Below, in pieces: positions 1 to 8,153 of a stretch of 14,773 bases of DNA. Every line of letters starts with the position of its first letter. Positions within the stretch are counted from its first letter, which is position 1. Origin of the DNA: STF1-138 sp035356975 (lineage in GTDB: Bacteria > Patescibacteriota > Patescibacteriia > UBA1558 > S5-K13); the NCBI GenBank assembly GCA_035356975.1, contig DAORGW010000020.1, forward strand, positions 1 to 14,773, in the 5' to 3' direction. Position numbers and translations under genes: made by a program. The notes beneath the pieces were generated by a model. It was not told the origin of the DNA. It made no database searches and saw only the letters and a program-made list of their open reading frames with translations.

Positions 1-1
1 A

Positions 2-2017
2 AATGTTAATCGAGAAATTTTATTTAAGTGGGACGGAGAAATTTATTATGTATTATATCCTTATATAATTAATCAAGATATAACATATAAAGAATTTTCT
101 ACAAAACATGTATATGATGCATTGGATTTTGTTATTAAAATAGAAAAACTAAAACTTAATGAAGAGGTAATACAAACGGTAGAAGAAGCCCTTAAGAAAA
201 AAGATGCTCCTTTTTTCAATGCGCCCGTAGTGTGGCTTGCATTTAGCCCATATATGGAGACTCCGAATTATAATAATGTTACACCTACTACAGAAATAGA
301 TAATTCTCTTAAAAATTTTGGATTTGTATGGAATGATAAATTTAAAATGTATAGAAGAAAAGCTACGGGAGGAGAAACGGGAATTTATTGGCAAGCGATA
401 CGATTTGATAAAGATAAATATGGCGTTTACTTTTATCATGATGCTCAAGGAGAAACCAGATATTTTATATCTACTGATTTTAAAGAAATTTTACAGAAAA
501 TTGAAGAAGTTTCTAAACTTACAGAAAAAGAATTAAAAACAAACCTGCCGACGAGTCTTGATTCATCGCATCTGCCGACGAGTCTTGATTCATCGCATTA
601 TCCCTCGGCATCGCTTGATAAATTAACTGCTTCTACTGATATTGGAACGCCAATTAAATTATTGGACCAAGACCATGAAATAGTTCTGAACGAGGGATTT
701 GAATTCAATTCGAAGGATTTTACTTATAGAAATTTAAAAACTCGAGATGAATTTAAAATTTATGATAGTGGATATGTGAGGTATAAAATTAAAGGTGTCG
801 GGGAGGGAATAAATAATATTAAATTTATATTTAACATTCTTCAACATAAATATGGTATTTTTGAAAAGGGACATGGTTCTTTTTCTATAATACAAAGATT
901 GGAAGAGGAAGGATATAAAAGCAATAAACATTCATATGAATCTAAAAATTTATATTTTGAAAAATTTTTGGACAAGGCTGGTTCAATAAAACTCAAAGCG
1001 GTGGTGGTGGTACAATCTAATTATAGAACATCATATTTTCTTTACGATGTAACCTCGGTTGAAACTATTATTGGCCATCGACATTTCAAACATATAAAAG
1101 ACATGTATCCGTTAATCGGAATGGAAGAATCTATTTTAATGTATATTTCTACGGCATTAGAAAAAGAGTTAAAAGATGAAGGATATAATATAAATCATAA
1201 ATTACCAAGTTATGTATATTCTTTTTCTAATGATAAATTTGTAAAATTTATAAAATTTAAGGGAAATGGGAGTGCAACATTTGCTCTTGTAGAATTTAAA
1301 TCAAATGGGAAAGAAGAATTTAAAGAAAAAATAAATTTCCAAAATTATTATGAAGCTATTACATGGATAAAACAACCGACAATGGACGCAGGGTTGTCGA
1401 AAACTGATAAAAAACATAATATAAATGTTTCTATGGAAGATATATCAGATATAAAAGATAATTTTAAAAAGGAATTTTCATATTATGATTATGGTGGATG
1501 GGCTAAAAATACATCTCATAGTCCAGATTCTACTATTAGGCTTATAAATAAAGATGAATCTTTAATGAAAAAAATCGGGTTTTCTTTAAATAAAGATGAA
1601 AATAATGTTTATTATTATTTTAATAAAGAGGATATTAAAGTATTTTTCTTTGTAGATGGACATGCTGAAATTATAAGGAACAATGGAGAATTAACAAATT
1701 TCCCCACGATTGAAAAAGCTATATTTAATTTATGGGAGCAATTTTATATAAAGAAAAAGAAAGAAGATGCCGAACTTCTTCCAATAATTGATAATTTTAA
1801 TGTTAGACTTCCAGAATCTAAAGAACAAATATTAAAATCTTTAGGATTTAATTTGGTAGAAAAAGATGGTTCAATTTATTATGTAAATTCGAATTGGGAA
1901 ATAACTTTTTATAGAAACGGATATACAAGTATAAGAGATTTAAAAACCGGAAAAATAATAAATTCTTTTTATACTCATGATGAAGCTATTGATTATTTAA
2001 AGAATAATTTAAAATAA
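2..2017 (+). CDS. Large repeat-containing protein, 5' end outside the window
   Basis: The reading frame is open from base 2 with no stop, so the TTG at 122 is not a convincing start and the gene begins beyond the left edge; about 671 residues are visible and it ends at TAA 2015-2017. I do not recognise the family. The protein is built of about six or seven divergent copies of one 60-80 residue theme: a Leu-x-x-x-Gly-Phe start, an alternating strand-like stretch rich in Tyr/Phe, an 'F/Y-x-x-x-G-x' turn, and an 'EAI..L'-type helix. The last two copies are the clearest (about 1555-1755 and 1810-2010). A perfect 27-base tandem duplication lies at 545-598 in a Ser/Pro/Thr-rich linker. The next gene follows after 13 bases, so they are probably co-transcribed. 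A structural or virion-associated repeat protein is possible, but this is a guess from architecture only. Confidence 0.85.
   Translation, partial: NVNREILFKWDGEIYYVLYPYIINQDITYKEFSTKHVYDALDFVIKIEKLKLNEEVIQTVEEALKKKDAPFFNAPVVWLAFSPYMETPNYNNVTPTTEIDNSLKNFGFVWNDKFKMYRRKATGGETGIYWQAIRFDKDKYGVYFYHDAQGETRYFISTDFKEILQKIEEVSKLTEKELKTNLPTSLDSSHLPTSLDSSHYPSASLDKLTASTDIGTPIKLLDQDHEIVLNEGFEFNSKDFTYRNLKTRDEFKIYDSGYVRYKIKGVGEGINNIKFIFNILQHKYGIFEKGHGSFSIIQRLEEEGYKSNKHSYESKNLYFEKFLDKAGSIKLKAVVVVQSNYRTSYFLYDVTSVETIIGHRHFKHIKDMYPLIGMEESILMYISTALEKELKDEGYNINHKLPSYVYSFSNDKFVKFIKFKGNGSATFALVEFKSNGKEEFKEKINFQNYYEAITWIKQPTMDAGLSKTDKKHNINVSMEDISDIKDNFKKEFSYYDYGGWAKNTSHSPDSTIRLINKDESLMKKIGFSLNKDENNVYYYFNKEDIKVFFFVDGHAEIIRNNGELTNFPTIEKAIFNLWEQFYIKKKKEDAELLPIIDNFNVRLPESKEQILKSLGFNLVEKDGSIYYVNSNWEITFYRNGYTSIRDLKTGKIINSFYTHDEAIDYLKNNLK
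545..598 (+). repeat. Perfect tandem duplication, 2 x 27 bases, inside the large repeat protein gene
   Basis: Two identical 27-base units (545-571 and 572-598) each encode LPTSLDSSH in frame. They are markedly richer in G+C (CTG, CCG, ACG, TCG codons) than the surrounding gene. A partial third match follows (CCCTCGGCATCGCTTGAT region). The duplication extends a Ser/Thr/Pro linker between two structured segments. Confidence 0.95.
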
Positions 2018-2030
2018 ATTCATAATAAAA

Positions 2031-2612
2031 ATGATTAAATTAAAGCATTTATTGAGGGAAAATAAAGAAGAAGTAATTAAAAATGCACTTCGAGTTTATT
2101 GGAATTTTGTTTTTAATGCTTTAAGTGGACGTAATCCTGATTCTTATTATCGACAATATCAAAAAGAAATAAATATTATTGCTGATGCTCTTAAAAAAAG
2201 ATATGGACCCAGTTCGGGAGGTACTGCTTGGCGAGGAATTATTTTAGACCCATCAGAAGTTCATAATGGTAAAGTTAATCATGTTGATATTATAACTTAT
2301 GTTTCTTTTACCGAAGACAAAAGAATTGCAATTGCCTTTGGAGATATTGAAAATCCAATGGCGAAGTTTATGATGGCTCGTTATCCAAATAAACAAGGAT
2401 ATTTAATTACTGATACTTGGACTCCGGATATTTTATTATTTCATTGGAAATGGATAAATGATACCAATATGTGGCCTGCCGTTGAACATGTCTTTGGTGA
2501 TTCAGTTAAATATATGAAAATGCAAAAGGAACTTATACTTAAACCCAAACCTTATTATTATGTGGAACCAATTTTACCGGGAGCATCCGGCGGATTAATC
2601 GTCGGAACTTAA
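2031..2612 (+). CDS. Probable phage ADP-ribosyltransferase (R-S-E type) with a capsid-targeting-like leader
   Basis: This 193-residue protein carries the ordered motifs of R-S-E ADP-ribosyltransferases, which move ADP-ribose from NAD+ onto a target molecule. They are a Trp-Arg-Gly (Arg68) where the first conserved Arg is expected, a strand with Ser92-Phe93-Thr94 followed by 'A-I-A-F-G' (the STS-like motif and its helix), and Q165-K166-E167 before 'LILKP' (the catalytic Q/E-x-E glutamate). The spacing fits a single compact catalytic domain. Q-x-E instead of E-x-E is, in known families, associated with targets other than arginine. The N-terminus MIKLKHLLRE ends in Leu-Arg-Glu, like leaders cut by T4-type prohead proteases. 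The ATG at 2031 lies 13 bases after the previous stop and has no Shine-Dalgarno; the gene is convergent with the next one. The assignment rests on motifs only. Confidence 0.55.
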   Translation: MIKLKHLLRENKEEVIKNALRVYWNFVFNALSGRNPDSYYRQYQKEINIIADALKKRYGPSSGGTAWRGIILDPSEVHNGKVNHVDIITYVSFTEDKRIAIAFGDIENPMAKFMMARYPNKQGYLITDTWTPDILLFHWKWINDTNMWPAVEHVFGDSVKYMKMQKELILKPKPYYYVEPILPGASGGLIVGT

Positions 2613-2643
2613 TATTATTTAATAAAGATTTATTATTTATTTA

Positions 2644-4245
2644 TTATAAGTCTTTAATAATTTTAACTCTATTTATTTTAATTTGTGGCTTATTAGGATG
2701 ATATTGAGTAGGAGGCTCAAAAGCAACAACAGTACCATCAATAAGATATTTTTCCCCGTTTTCCATGCCGGGACCATTGCTGGAAAACCATATGAATTCG
2801 TTGCCAAAGGGGTCTTCGAATATAGTACGAAAACCAATGCCGGCATCTCCATAACCAAAAGTATAAGTTTTTTCGTATGAGGAAATTTTCTTTACAATGA
2901 TTTCCCATCCCCATGTGCGTCCTCTAATAGCCTTTTTAATAGATGCCTCGTCCATTCCTTTTTCTAAAAGGGATTTAATTTCGCTTTCTTTTGCTATATC
3001 ACGGAGGCGCTTTCCAACAAGAGAAGGATTACTAAAATCAACAGGAGACGGTGGCCGTAAAGCAGCTTGCTTTTCTGCTTCGGCTTTATCTTCGGCTTGT
3101 TTTTTATCACGTAAAAAGAGTTGAAATAGAGCCGAGAAAAATCCAAATTGTTGAGATTGAAGATATTCTTGTTTACTAACTAAAGCTAAATTATGAATAA
3201 ACTCAGCTTTCTCTGGGTTTTCTTGAGCTAACTTTTCCCAATCTTTAGTTGAAAGCCATTTTTTAAATTCATCGGTTAAATCTTCAATTTTTTTAGTAAA
3301 ATCTTTATCTTTTTTTATTCTAAAATAAATGGGATATTCTTTTTCTGGATTTTCCACCCCTTGGAGTAAAGGATGCATTTCATCTAAAGCGCGGCTGAGG
3401 GTTGAAAAAACCAAGTTGCCCGCCATACCCATTGCTAAGTTTTTTTCACTTTGAGCTTTAGAAATGTAACGTCCCGCATGAATATAAGCGGCGGCAATCC
3501 AAAACAGAAGGTCGTCGGAAGATTCATAATATTTTAGGCGCTTCCCAGAACTTTTGTACTCGGGGTCGAATTCTTCTATATCTTTAGAATTTTTAACTTC
3601 TTTTTGGATATTATCAATTATATTTGTATAAGCAATCAGTCCTGCGATACTGATTCCGGGAAGAAAACGAGAAAGGCAATTGCGACCAACTATAAGCATG
3701 TCACCTGCTTTTTTGTCTGGAAAACGTTCGGGGTCATCCTTTTCCATTTGAACAACGAACGTATCGTTGCGGTCTCGGTTTGTGTGACAAACGTCACATC
3801 GCTGACTAACCGTTTTAAAATCGGATGGTAAATTTACATCAGAAGCTAGAGGAGATTTATAAATAAAATTACCTTCTGGAGTATGTTCTAGTCGAGCAAT
3901 AAATTTATATCCTTCAATTTTGGGCGGGTCTCCTTTAATGGAAAGAGTATATTTTTTTACAAAAATCCATGAATTAGGGTCGTTTAATATTTCTTCAGGA
4001 TTAAAATTTTGTATTGATGAGGCTTGATTTTTAATATTGGGGTGTAAAACCTTTACCATTTCTTCTTTAATGATAATAATTTCAAGCGGAGGAACCTTAT
4101 ATTTATTGGCTTTATGATTGAGCTCATCTATACGAGCCTTTAAATATTCATAACCAGATTCAAAAACTTCAAATTCTTCTGGTAGTTCTTTTTCTTCGGA
4201 TTCTACAAGTAATGCCGGCGATATTAAACTGAATAATTTTATCAT
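2644..4245 (-). CDS. 533-residue phage protein with Cys-x2-Cys zinc-binding-like module and OB-like C-terminus
   Basis: This is the only protein gene on the minus strand, starting at ATG 4243-4245 and ending 31 bases from the convergent transferase gene. The central 'QRCDVCHTNRDRNDTF' segment (Cys150, Cys153) followed by 'VGRNCLSRFLPG' (Cys190) matches a module I recall from hypothetical proteins of large phages and plasmids; it looks like a treble-clef-type metal site. The C-terminal 60 residues ('YLIDGTVVAF...QIKINRVKII') have the strand pattern of a small OB-like nucleic-acid-binding domain. Residues 370-395 are a charged Ala/Lys/Glu helix. The first 15 residues (MIKLFSLISPALLVE) form a hydrophobic leader ending Leu-Val-Glu, like a capsid-targeting peptide. 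No enzyme activity can be assigned; DNA or RNA binding is inference. Confidence 0.8.
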   Translation of the reverse strand: MIKLFSLISPALLVESEEKELPEEFEVFESGYEYLKARIDELNHKANKYKVPPLEIIIIKEEMVKVLHPNIKNQASSIQNFNPEEILNDPNSWIFVKKYTLSIKGDPPKIEGYKFIARLEHTPEGNFIYKSPLASDVNLPSDFKTVSQRCDVCHTNRDRNDTFVVQMEKDDPERFPDKKAGDMLIVGRNCLSRFLPGISIAGLIAYTNIIDNIQKEVKNSKDIEEFDPEYKSSGKRLKYYESSDDLLFWIAAAYIHAGRYISKAQSEKNLAMGMAGNLVFSTLSRALDEMHPLLQGVENPEKEYPIYFRIKKDKDFTKKIEDLTDEFKKWLSTKDWEKLAQENPEKAEFIHNLALVSKQEYLQSQQFGFFSALFQLFLRDKKQAEDKAEAEKQAALRPPSPVDFSNPSLVGKRLRDIAKESEIKSLLEKGMDEASIKKAIRGRTWGWEIIVKKISSYEKTYTFGYGDAGIGFRTIFEDPFGNEFIWFSSNGPGMENGEKYLIDGTVVAFEPPTQYHPNKPQIKINRVKIIKDL

Positions 4246-4337
4246 ACATATAAGTATATGTAAAAATTATATTAAAAAAAAATAATAGATTTATTATATT
4301 TGATTTAAAGATAATTTATTTACTATGTATTATTAAA

Positions 4338-4369
4338 TACACACATTTCCAGTTTGGAAATTACACACA
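4338..4369. promoter_or_regulatory. Inverted repeat flanked by direct repeats in the divergent intergenic region
   Basis: ATTTCC-AGTTT-GGAAAT (4345-4361) is a 6-bp inverted repeat. It is bracketed by two copies of TACACACA (4338-4345 and 4362-4369). It lies 14 bases before the start codon of the operon at 4383 and would be in its leader or operator. The rest of the 137-base gap between the divergent genes is A/T-rich, with only a short CATATA/TATATG palindrome (just upstream of the minus-strand start) and no convincing -35/-10 pair. Confidence 0.4.
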
Positions 4370-4382
4370 GAAAATTAATAAA

Positions 4383-5168
4383 ATGAAAGATATGCCAGAA
4401 AAGCAGGGTAGCCAATCTTCATTTAGTACAAAAGATACTTCGGATGATTGGAGTCGACATACGGAAATCAGTAACGAAAAAATTCCTCCTTTGTTAAAGA
4501 AAATTAGTCAGGGATTAACTACATCCGACTTCAATGATATAGTTCAAGAAATTAATAAAAATTCTTCGGCTCATCATTTTCTCAATAAAGACAAACAAAA
4601 ATCTGAATTTTATTCTGAATTTTTGTCTTATGAAGGTTCTATAATTTTTTGTGTTTTATTATCTATTAATAAAGGAAAAAATATTAATATTAATGGAATA
4701 CCAAAAAATGACCGAGATATTATTTTATCTCGACTTCCATTTGAAGCTTCTATTAAATTACTTAAACAAGAAGAATTTTTAAATATTGAATTTGATGAAA
4801 ATAAAGATTTTATTATTACATATTATAAAGATGAAACTCCTATTAAACTTAATTTTTTAAATACAATAATACATTCATCTGGAGATTTAAATAAAAATAT
4901 TTTTATTGAAGAGAAAGATAAAAATTCTATAATTTTTAATCAAAAAATTACCGGTATTAATACATCCGAAGTAGTAAATAAAGAAGAAGAATTAATTAGA
5001 CGTTATCCTGTAGTAAATCGAAATGCTTATGAAATTCGTTCTGATATTTTACAAATGGCTATTAATTGGATTGAAAAACAAGGTAATCTTGGAAAAAAGG
5101 ATGAGGTAGATATATTAAATTTAGCAAAGAAATTTTATGAATTTGTTGAAGGAAATCGCCGAAAATAA
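4383..5168 (+). CDS. Hypothetical phage protein, 261 residues, first gene of operon
   Basis: I do not recognise this as a named protein. The first 30 residues are polar and probably disordered (Ser/Thr/Asp/Lys-rich). The middle is mixed alpha/beta, rich in Asn, Ile and Lys. The last 50 residues ('RNAYEIRSDILQMAINWIE' then 'VDILNLAKKFYEFVEGNRR') form a two-helix element of a kind I associate with hypothetical proteins of large marine and T4-like phages. The ATG at 4383 is preceded by an A/T-rich stretch without Shine-Dalgarno. It is followed after 3 bases by the next gene, so the two are almost certainly translated from one transcript. A second in-frame ATG four codons in cannot be excluded as the start. 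Confidence 0.85.
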   Translation: MKDMPEKQGSQSSFSTKDTSDDWSRHTEISNEKIPPLLKKISQGLTTSDFNDIVQEINKNSSAHHFLNKDKQKSEFYSEFLSYEGSIIFCVLLSINKGKNININGIPKNDRDIILSRLPFEASIKLLKQEEFLNIEFDENKDFIITYYKDETPIKLNFLNTIIHSSGDLNKNIFIEEKDKNSIIFNQKITGINTSEVVNKEEELIRRYPVVNRNAYEIRSDILQMAINWIEKQGNLGKKDEVDILNLAKKFYEFVEGNRRK

Positions 5169-5171
5169 TTT

Positions 5172-5492
5172 ATGATTAATTCTGAATTACAATTTGTACG
5201 AGGTCCATTAATTGATAATTTAAATGTACTTGAATATCATAGACGAACAATAGATATGATAAAAAAACTTGATGAAAAAATAAACGAACTTAGAGAAAAT
5301 ACTAATTTATTAAAATCTTATACATTTAAAAATCCTCGTCAAGAATCTATCTATTTACATAATATAAAAACGCTTAATGTGCTTGAGCGGCAAAGGGAAC
5401 GTCTTAAACAAAAACTTGTAGAACTACAAGAACGGTTACAAAGTGATATAGAAACTTCCAAAATGGTTACACCGTTGAAGCCTTTAACATAA
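5172..5492 (+). CDS. Small coiled-coil protein, 106 residues
   Basis: The protein is almost wholly helical: residues 20-50 and 62-95 have heptad-like spacing of Leu/Ile with many Lys, Glu and Arg (for example 'KKLDEKINELRENTNLL' and 'LERQRERLKQKLVELQERL'). The last 12 residues are a Pro/Thr/Lys tail. It starts 3 bases after the preceding stop and ends 11 bases before the next start, so it sits inside the operon. An oligomerising structural or scaffold-like role fits a coiled coil this size, but there is no family match to support it. Confidence 0.8.
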   Translation: MINSELQFVRGPLIDNLNVLEYHRRTIDMIKKLDEKINELRENTNLLKSYTFKNPRQESIYLHNIKTLNVLERQRERLKQKLVELQERLQSDIETSKMVTPLKPLT

Positions 5493-5503
5493 AAGTTAAA
5501 TTT

Positions 5504-6112
5504 ATGAGCGATACATATATAAAAAAATTGGCGAAGTTAAAAATAAACAGAATTAATCCTGATGCGGAGAACGATATAGAGCATCGTGTTTCTAATAAAA
5601 TTGAAGAAATTGAAAAAAATAAAAAAGGATTATTGATTGCTGCTGATGAGTATGGAAAAAAATATCGAGAAGAAATTTTGGACGGAACAGAAAAACGAGT
5701 ATTATTATTAAGAGAAGGAAAAGATAAAGGATTGACGGAAGAAGAAACTATGGCTGAATATGGCAAATTTTTGCCATCGATTTATAGTCCTATATTAAAT
5801 TTTATTTATTTTTCCTTACGAGAAATGGAAGAAAAAGATGCAAAGAAGTATGAACTACGAGATGAACTTAATAAACAAATAGGACATCTTCGAGAAGAAG
5901 ACATTGAAAATACTATTTTAAAAGTTATACCTAAGCTTGAAGAATTTCTTTATGGAGATGTTACATTTGATATGTTTGAAAAAATTAAAAAACTAAAAGC
6001 ATTATCTCGAAGTGAAAATAAAAATGAGGCATTTATGGCTTATACAAAAGCTATGGAGCTTTGTAAAGAACATGGATTAGATTTTGATAAAATTCCGTGT
6101 AATGTAAAATAA
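5504..6112 (+). CDS. Hypothetical charged helical protein, 202 residues
   Basis: The family is not recognised. The sequence is predicted mostly alpha-helical and highly charged (repeated Lys/Glu runs), with one more hydrophobic stretch around residues 88-108 ('FLPSIYSPILNFIYFSL') that is aromatic-rich but too polar at its ends to call a membrane segment. No catalytic motifs or Cys clusters are visible. It lies 11 bases after the coiled-coil gene and 13 bases before the next gene and has no Shine-Dalgarno. The run of three helical proteins in a row suggests one assembly, which is inference. Confidence 0.8.
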   Translation: MSDTYIKKLAKLKINRINPDAENDIEHRVSNKIEEIEKNKKGLLIAADEYGKKYREEILDGTEKRVLLLREGKDKGLTEEETMAEYGKFLPSIYSPILNFIYFSLREMEEKDAKKYELRDELNKQIGHLREEDIENTILKVIPKLEEFLYGDVTFDMFEKIKKLKALSRSENKNEAFMAYTKAMELCKEHGLDFDKIPCNVK

Positions 6113-6125
6113 AACATTTATATCT

Positions 6126-7163
6126 ATGATTTTTTGGGCAACCAGAGAAATAAAAACTTATTTAGATAAACTATGGTATTATCGTATTAATGATAATACC
6201 CCCAAACATGTTGTGACTATTGCCGGTGGGCTTAGCTATTTACATTTTTTAAATGAAAATGTTCTTACGTTATGTGTAGTTGACCGCAATAAGGATAATG
6301 TTGATTATAATCAACATATTATTGAAATTATTAAAGATAGTTCCACGTTGGAAAATTTTAAGAATTCAATTAAAGCATTTCAAGAAAATATACCGGGCAT
6401 AATTTTTGAAGGAGAAATAAATTTATCCGTTGGTCATTACAATTGGTTATTTGGTAAATATGCTTTTGAAAGTGAAGAGACGTTTCAACAATTAAAAGCA
6501 ATATTACAAAATTTATCAATTACATATCTAATAGACGATTTAGAAAAATTTAATTTTAATATAGAAGGAGCTCCGGTTTATGTTTTAGTTAATAATGCGG
6601 ATGAGGCATCTTACACTGAAAAAGATGCTATTTTAAAACAATTACGTAAAACAGCACGTAAAGACGCGGTGTATATATCATGGACCAGAACAATTAATTT
6701 ATATAATAATAACCATCATCTTGATACTGTTTTTAAAATTTCTAAATACACCGAGGGAAGAAAAATTATTGAAGTCCCAACTATGTGTGGATATAATTTT
6801 ACTAAAGAAGAAATTAAAATAAAAGAGCCACACATTGTATCTGCTGATTTTGAAATAATAAGAAATAAATTAAATAGTAGCCCAGAGTTTACTTTACTTA
6901 TACATTTATCGTGGGAAAAGGATTTAGAAAAAAATTTGGGTACGCTTTTACAATTAGCTACACCGGATGCAATACGAATTATATATCTTGAATGGACTTC
7001 TCGATTTTCTATTGATAATTTTTTTAAATTATTTACTACATTAGATTTACATGCTAGTTACAATATTTCGGCTATTGAATGGGCAGGTGGGTCAGATTCT
7101 TATTCTCGGTCTTATATTGTTGTAATGGACCTTATAGGTCTTGATAAAAATTTCAAATTATAA
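6126..7163 (+). CDS. Probable Rossmann-fold, SAM-dependent-like enzyme, 345 residues
   Basis: Near the N-terminus a beta strand 'HVVTIAGG' (about residues 28-35) runs into a Gly-Gly-Leu-Ser turn, and a second strand 'TLCVVDRNKDN' ends in Asp53-Arg-Asn. This is the usual arrangement of motif I and the acidic motif II of class I S-adenosylmethionine-binding folds. The overall pattern recalls the DUF3419/BtaA type (3-amino-3-carboxypropyl transferase to diacylglycerol), where an 'SGG' loop is followed by a 'VDlN' strand, but identity is not strong enough to claim that function. The C-terminal part has further alternating strands ('AIRIIYLEWTSR', 'SYIVVMDLIG'). It lies 48 bases before the GDP-fucose synthase gene, so a role in glycan or lipid modification is plausible. 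Substrate unknown. Confidence 0.45.
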   Translation: MIFWATREIKTYLDKLWYYRINDNTPKHVVTIAGGLSYLHFLNENVLTLCVVDRNKDNVDYNQHIIEIIKDSSTLENFKNSIKAFQENIPGIIFEGEINLSVGHYNWLFGKYAFESEETFQQLKAILQNLSITYLIDDLEKFNFNIEGAPVYVLVNNADEASYTEKDAILKQLRKTARKDAVYISWTRTINLYNNNHHLDTVFKISKYTEGRKIIEVPTMCGYNFTKEEIKIKEPHIVSADFEIIRNKLNSSPEFTLLIHLSWEKDLEKNLGTLLQLATPDAIRIIYLEWTSRFSIDNFFKLFTTLDLHASYNISAIEWAGGSDSYSRSYIVVMDLIGLDKNFKL

Positions 7164-7211
7164 TTAAAAATGAAAACATAGAATTGTTAATCATAAAATC
7201 AAATATTAAAT

Positions 7212-8153
7212 ATGAATAAAAATGATAAAATAATGGTTTTAGGAGCCAATGGACTTGTTGGTAAAGCTCTTGTAAGAAATCTTAAATTACAAGGATATAC
7301 TAAAGTTATTCCCGTTACACGAGATTATCCGATTGATTTAACTCGAAGAGCACATTGTCATTCTCTTTTTAATATAGAAAGACCAGATTATGTATTTTTA
7401 GCAGCAGCGAAAGTTGGCGGAATTCATGCTAATAATACATATCCGGCCGAATTTATTTATACTAATCTTGCTATTCAAACTAATGTTATAGATGCGTGTC
7501 ATTTGTTTGAAATTAAAAAATTATGTTTTTTGGGAAGTGTTTGTATTTATCCTAAATATGCCGAAGTACCAGTAAAAGAAGAATCTTTATTAACTGGAGA
7601 ATTAGAACCTACTAATCAATGGTACGCGATTGCTAAAATATCTGGAATCAAAATGTGCCAAGCTTATCATAAACAATATGGGTCTAATTTTATATCTGTA
7701 ATGCCTTGTAATTTATATGGTGAGGGAGATAATTTTCATCCAACAAATTCTCATGTTATTCCTGCATTAATCCGTAGATTCGAAGAAGCTAAAGAAAAAG
7801 AATTGCCTAATGTAATATGTTGGGGTACAGGAAATGCACGTCGAGAATTTTTATATGTAGATGATATGGCCGATGCATGTATATTTTTAATGAATTGTTA
7901 TAATAATGAACAAATTATCAATATTGGATTTGGATGTGATTTTACTATTAAAGAAATTGTAGAAAAAATTGTTAATATTATTGAATATAAGGGCAAAATT
8001 GAATGGGATTTATCAAAACCAGATGGTACTCCTAAACGAATGTTGGATTCTACTAAATTATTTAAATTAGGATGGAAACCAAAAATTACTTTAGACGAGG
8101 GATTAGAAAAGACCATAAAATGGTATAAATTACATAAAAATAACATCAAATAG
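7212..8153 (+). CDS. fcl: GDP-L-fucose synthase (GDP-4-keto-6-deoxy-mannose epimerase/reductase)
   Basis: This cytoplasmic short-chain dehydrogenase converts GDP-4-keto-6-deoxy-D-mannose to GDP-L-fucose with NADPH. At 313 residues it is normal length. Visible signatures are the nucleotide-binding G11-A-N-G14-L-V-G17; 'LGSVCIYPKYA' with Ser109 and Cys111 (E. coli Fcl Ser107/Cys109); 'PTNQWYAIAK' with the Tyr138-x3-Lys142 dyad; 'DNFHPTNSHVIPAL' with His181 (E. coli His179); and the C-terminal 'KPDGTPKRMLD'. All known catalytic residues are present, so the enzyme should be active. In cells it works after GDP-mannose 4,6-dehydratase (Gmd), which is not in this window, so the substrate would come from the host or from another viral gene. 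It ends the operon that began at 4383 and is followed by an A/T-rich gap of 281 bases. Confidence 0.93.
   Translation: MNKNDKIMVLGANGLVGKALVRNLKLQGYTKVIPVTRDYPIDLTRRAHCHSLFNIERPDYVFLAAAKVGGIHANNTYPAEFIYTNLAIQTNVIDACHLFEIKKLCFLGSVCIYPKYAEVPVKEESLLTGELEPTNQWYAIAKISGIKMCQAYHKQYGSNFISVMPCNLYGEGDNFHPTNSHVIPALIRRFEEAKEKELPNVICWGTGNARREFLYVDDMADACIFLMNCYNNEQIINIGFGCDFTIKEIVEKIVNIIEYKGKIEWDLSKPDGTPKRMLDSTKLFKLGWKPKITLDEGLEKTIKWYKLHKNNIK

Noticed and set aside
2621..2634. AATAAA-GA-TTTATT hairpin between the convergent genes
   Set aside because: All-A/T stem with a 2-base loop; too weak for a terminator call in such A/T-rich sequence.
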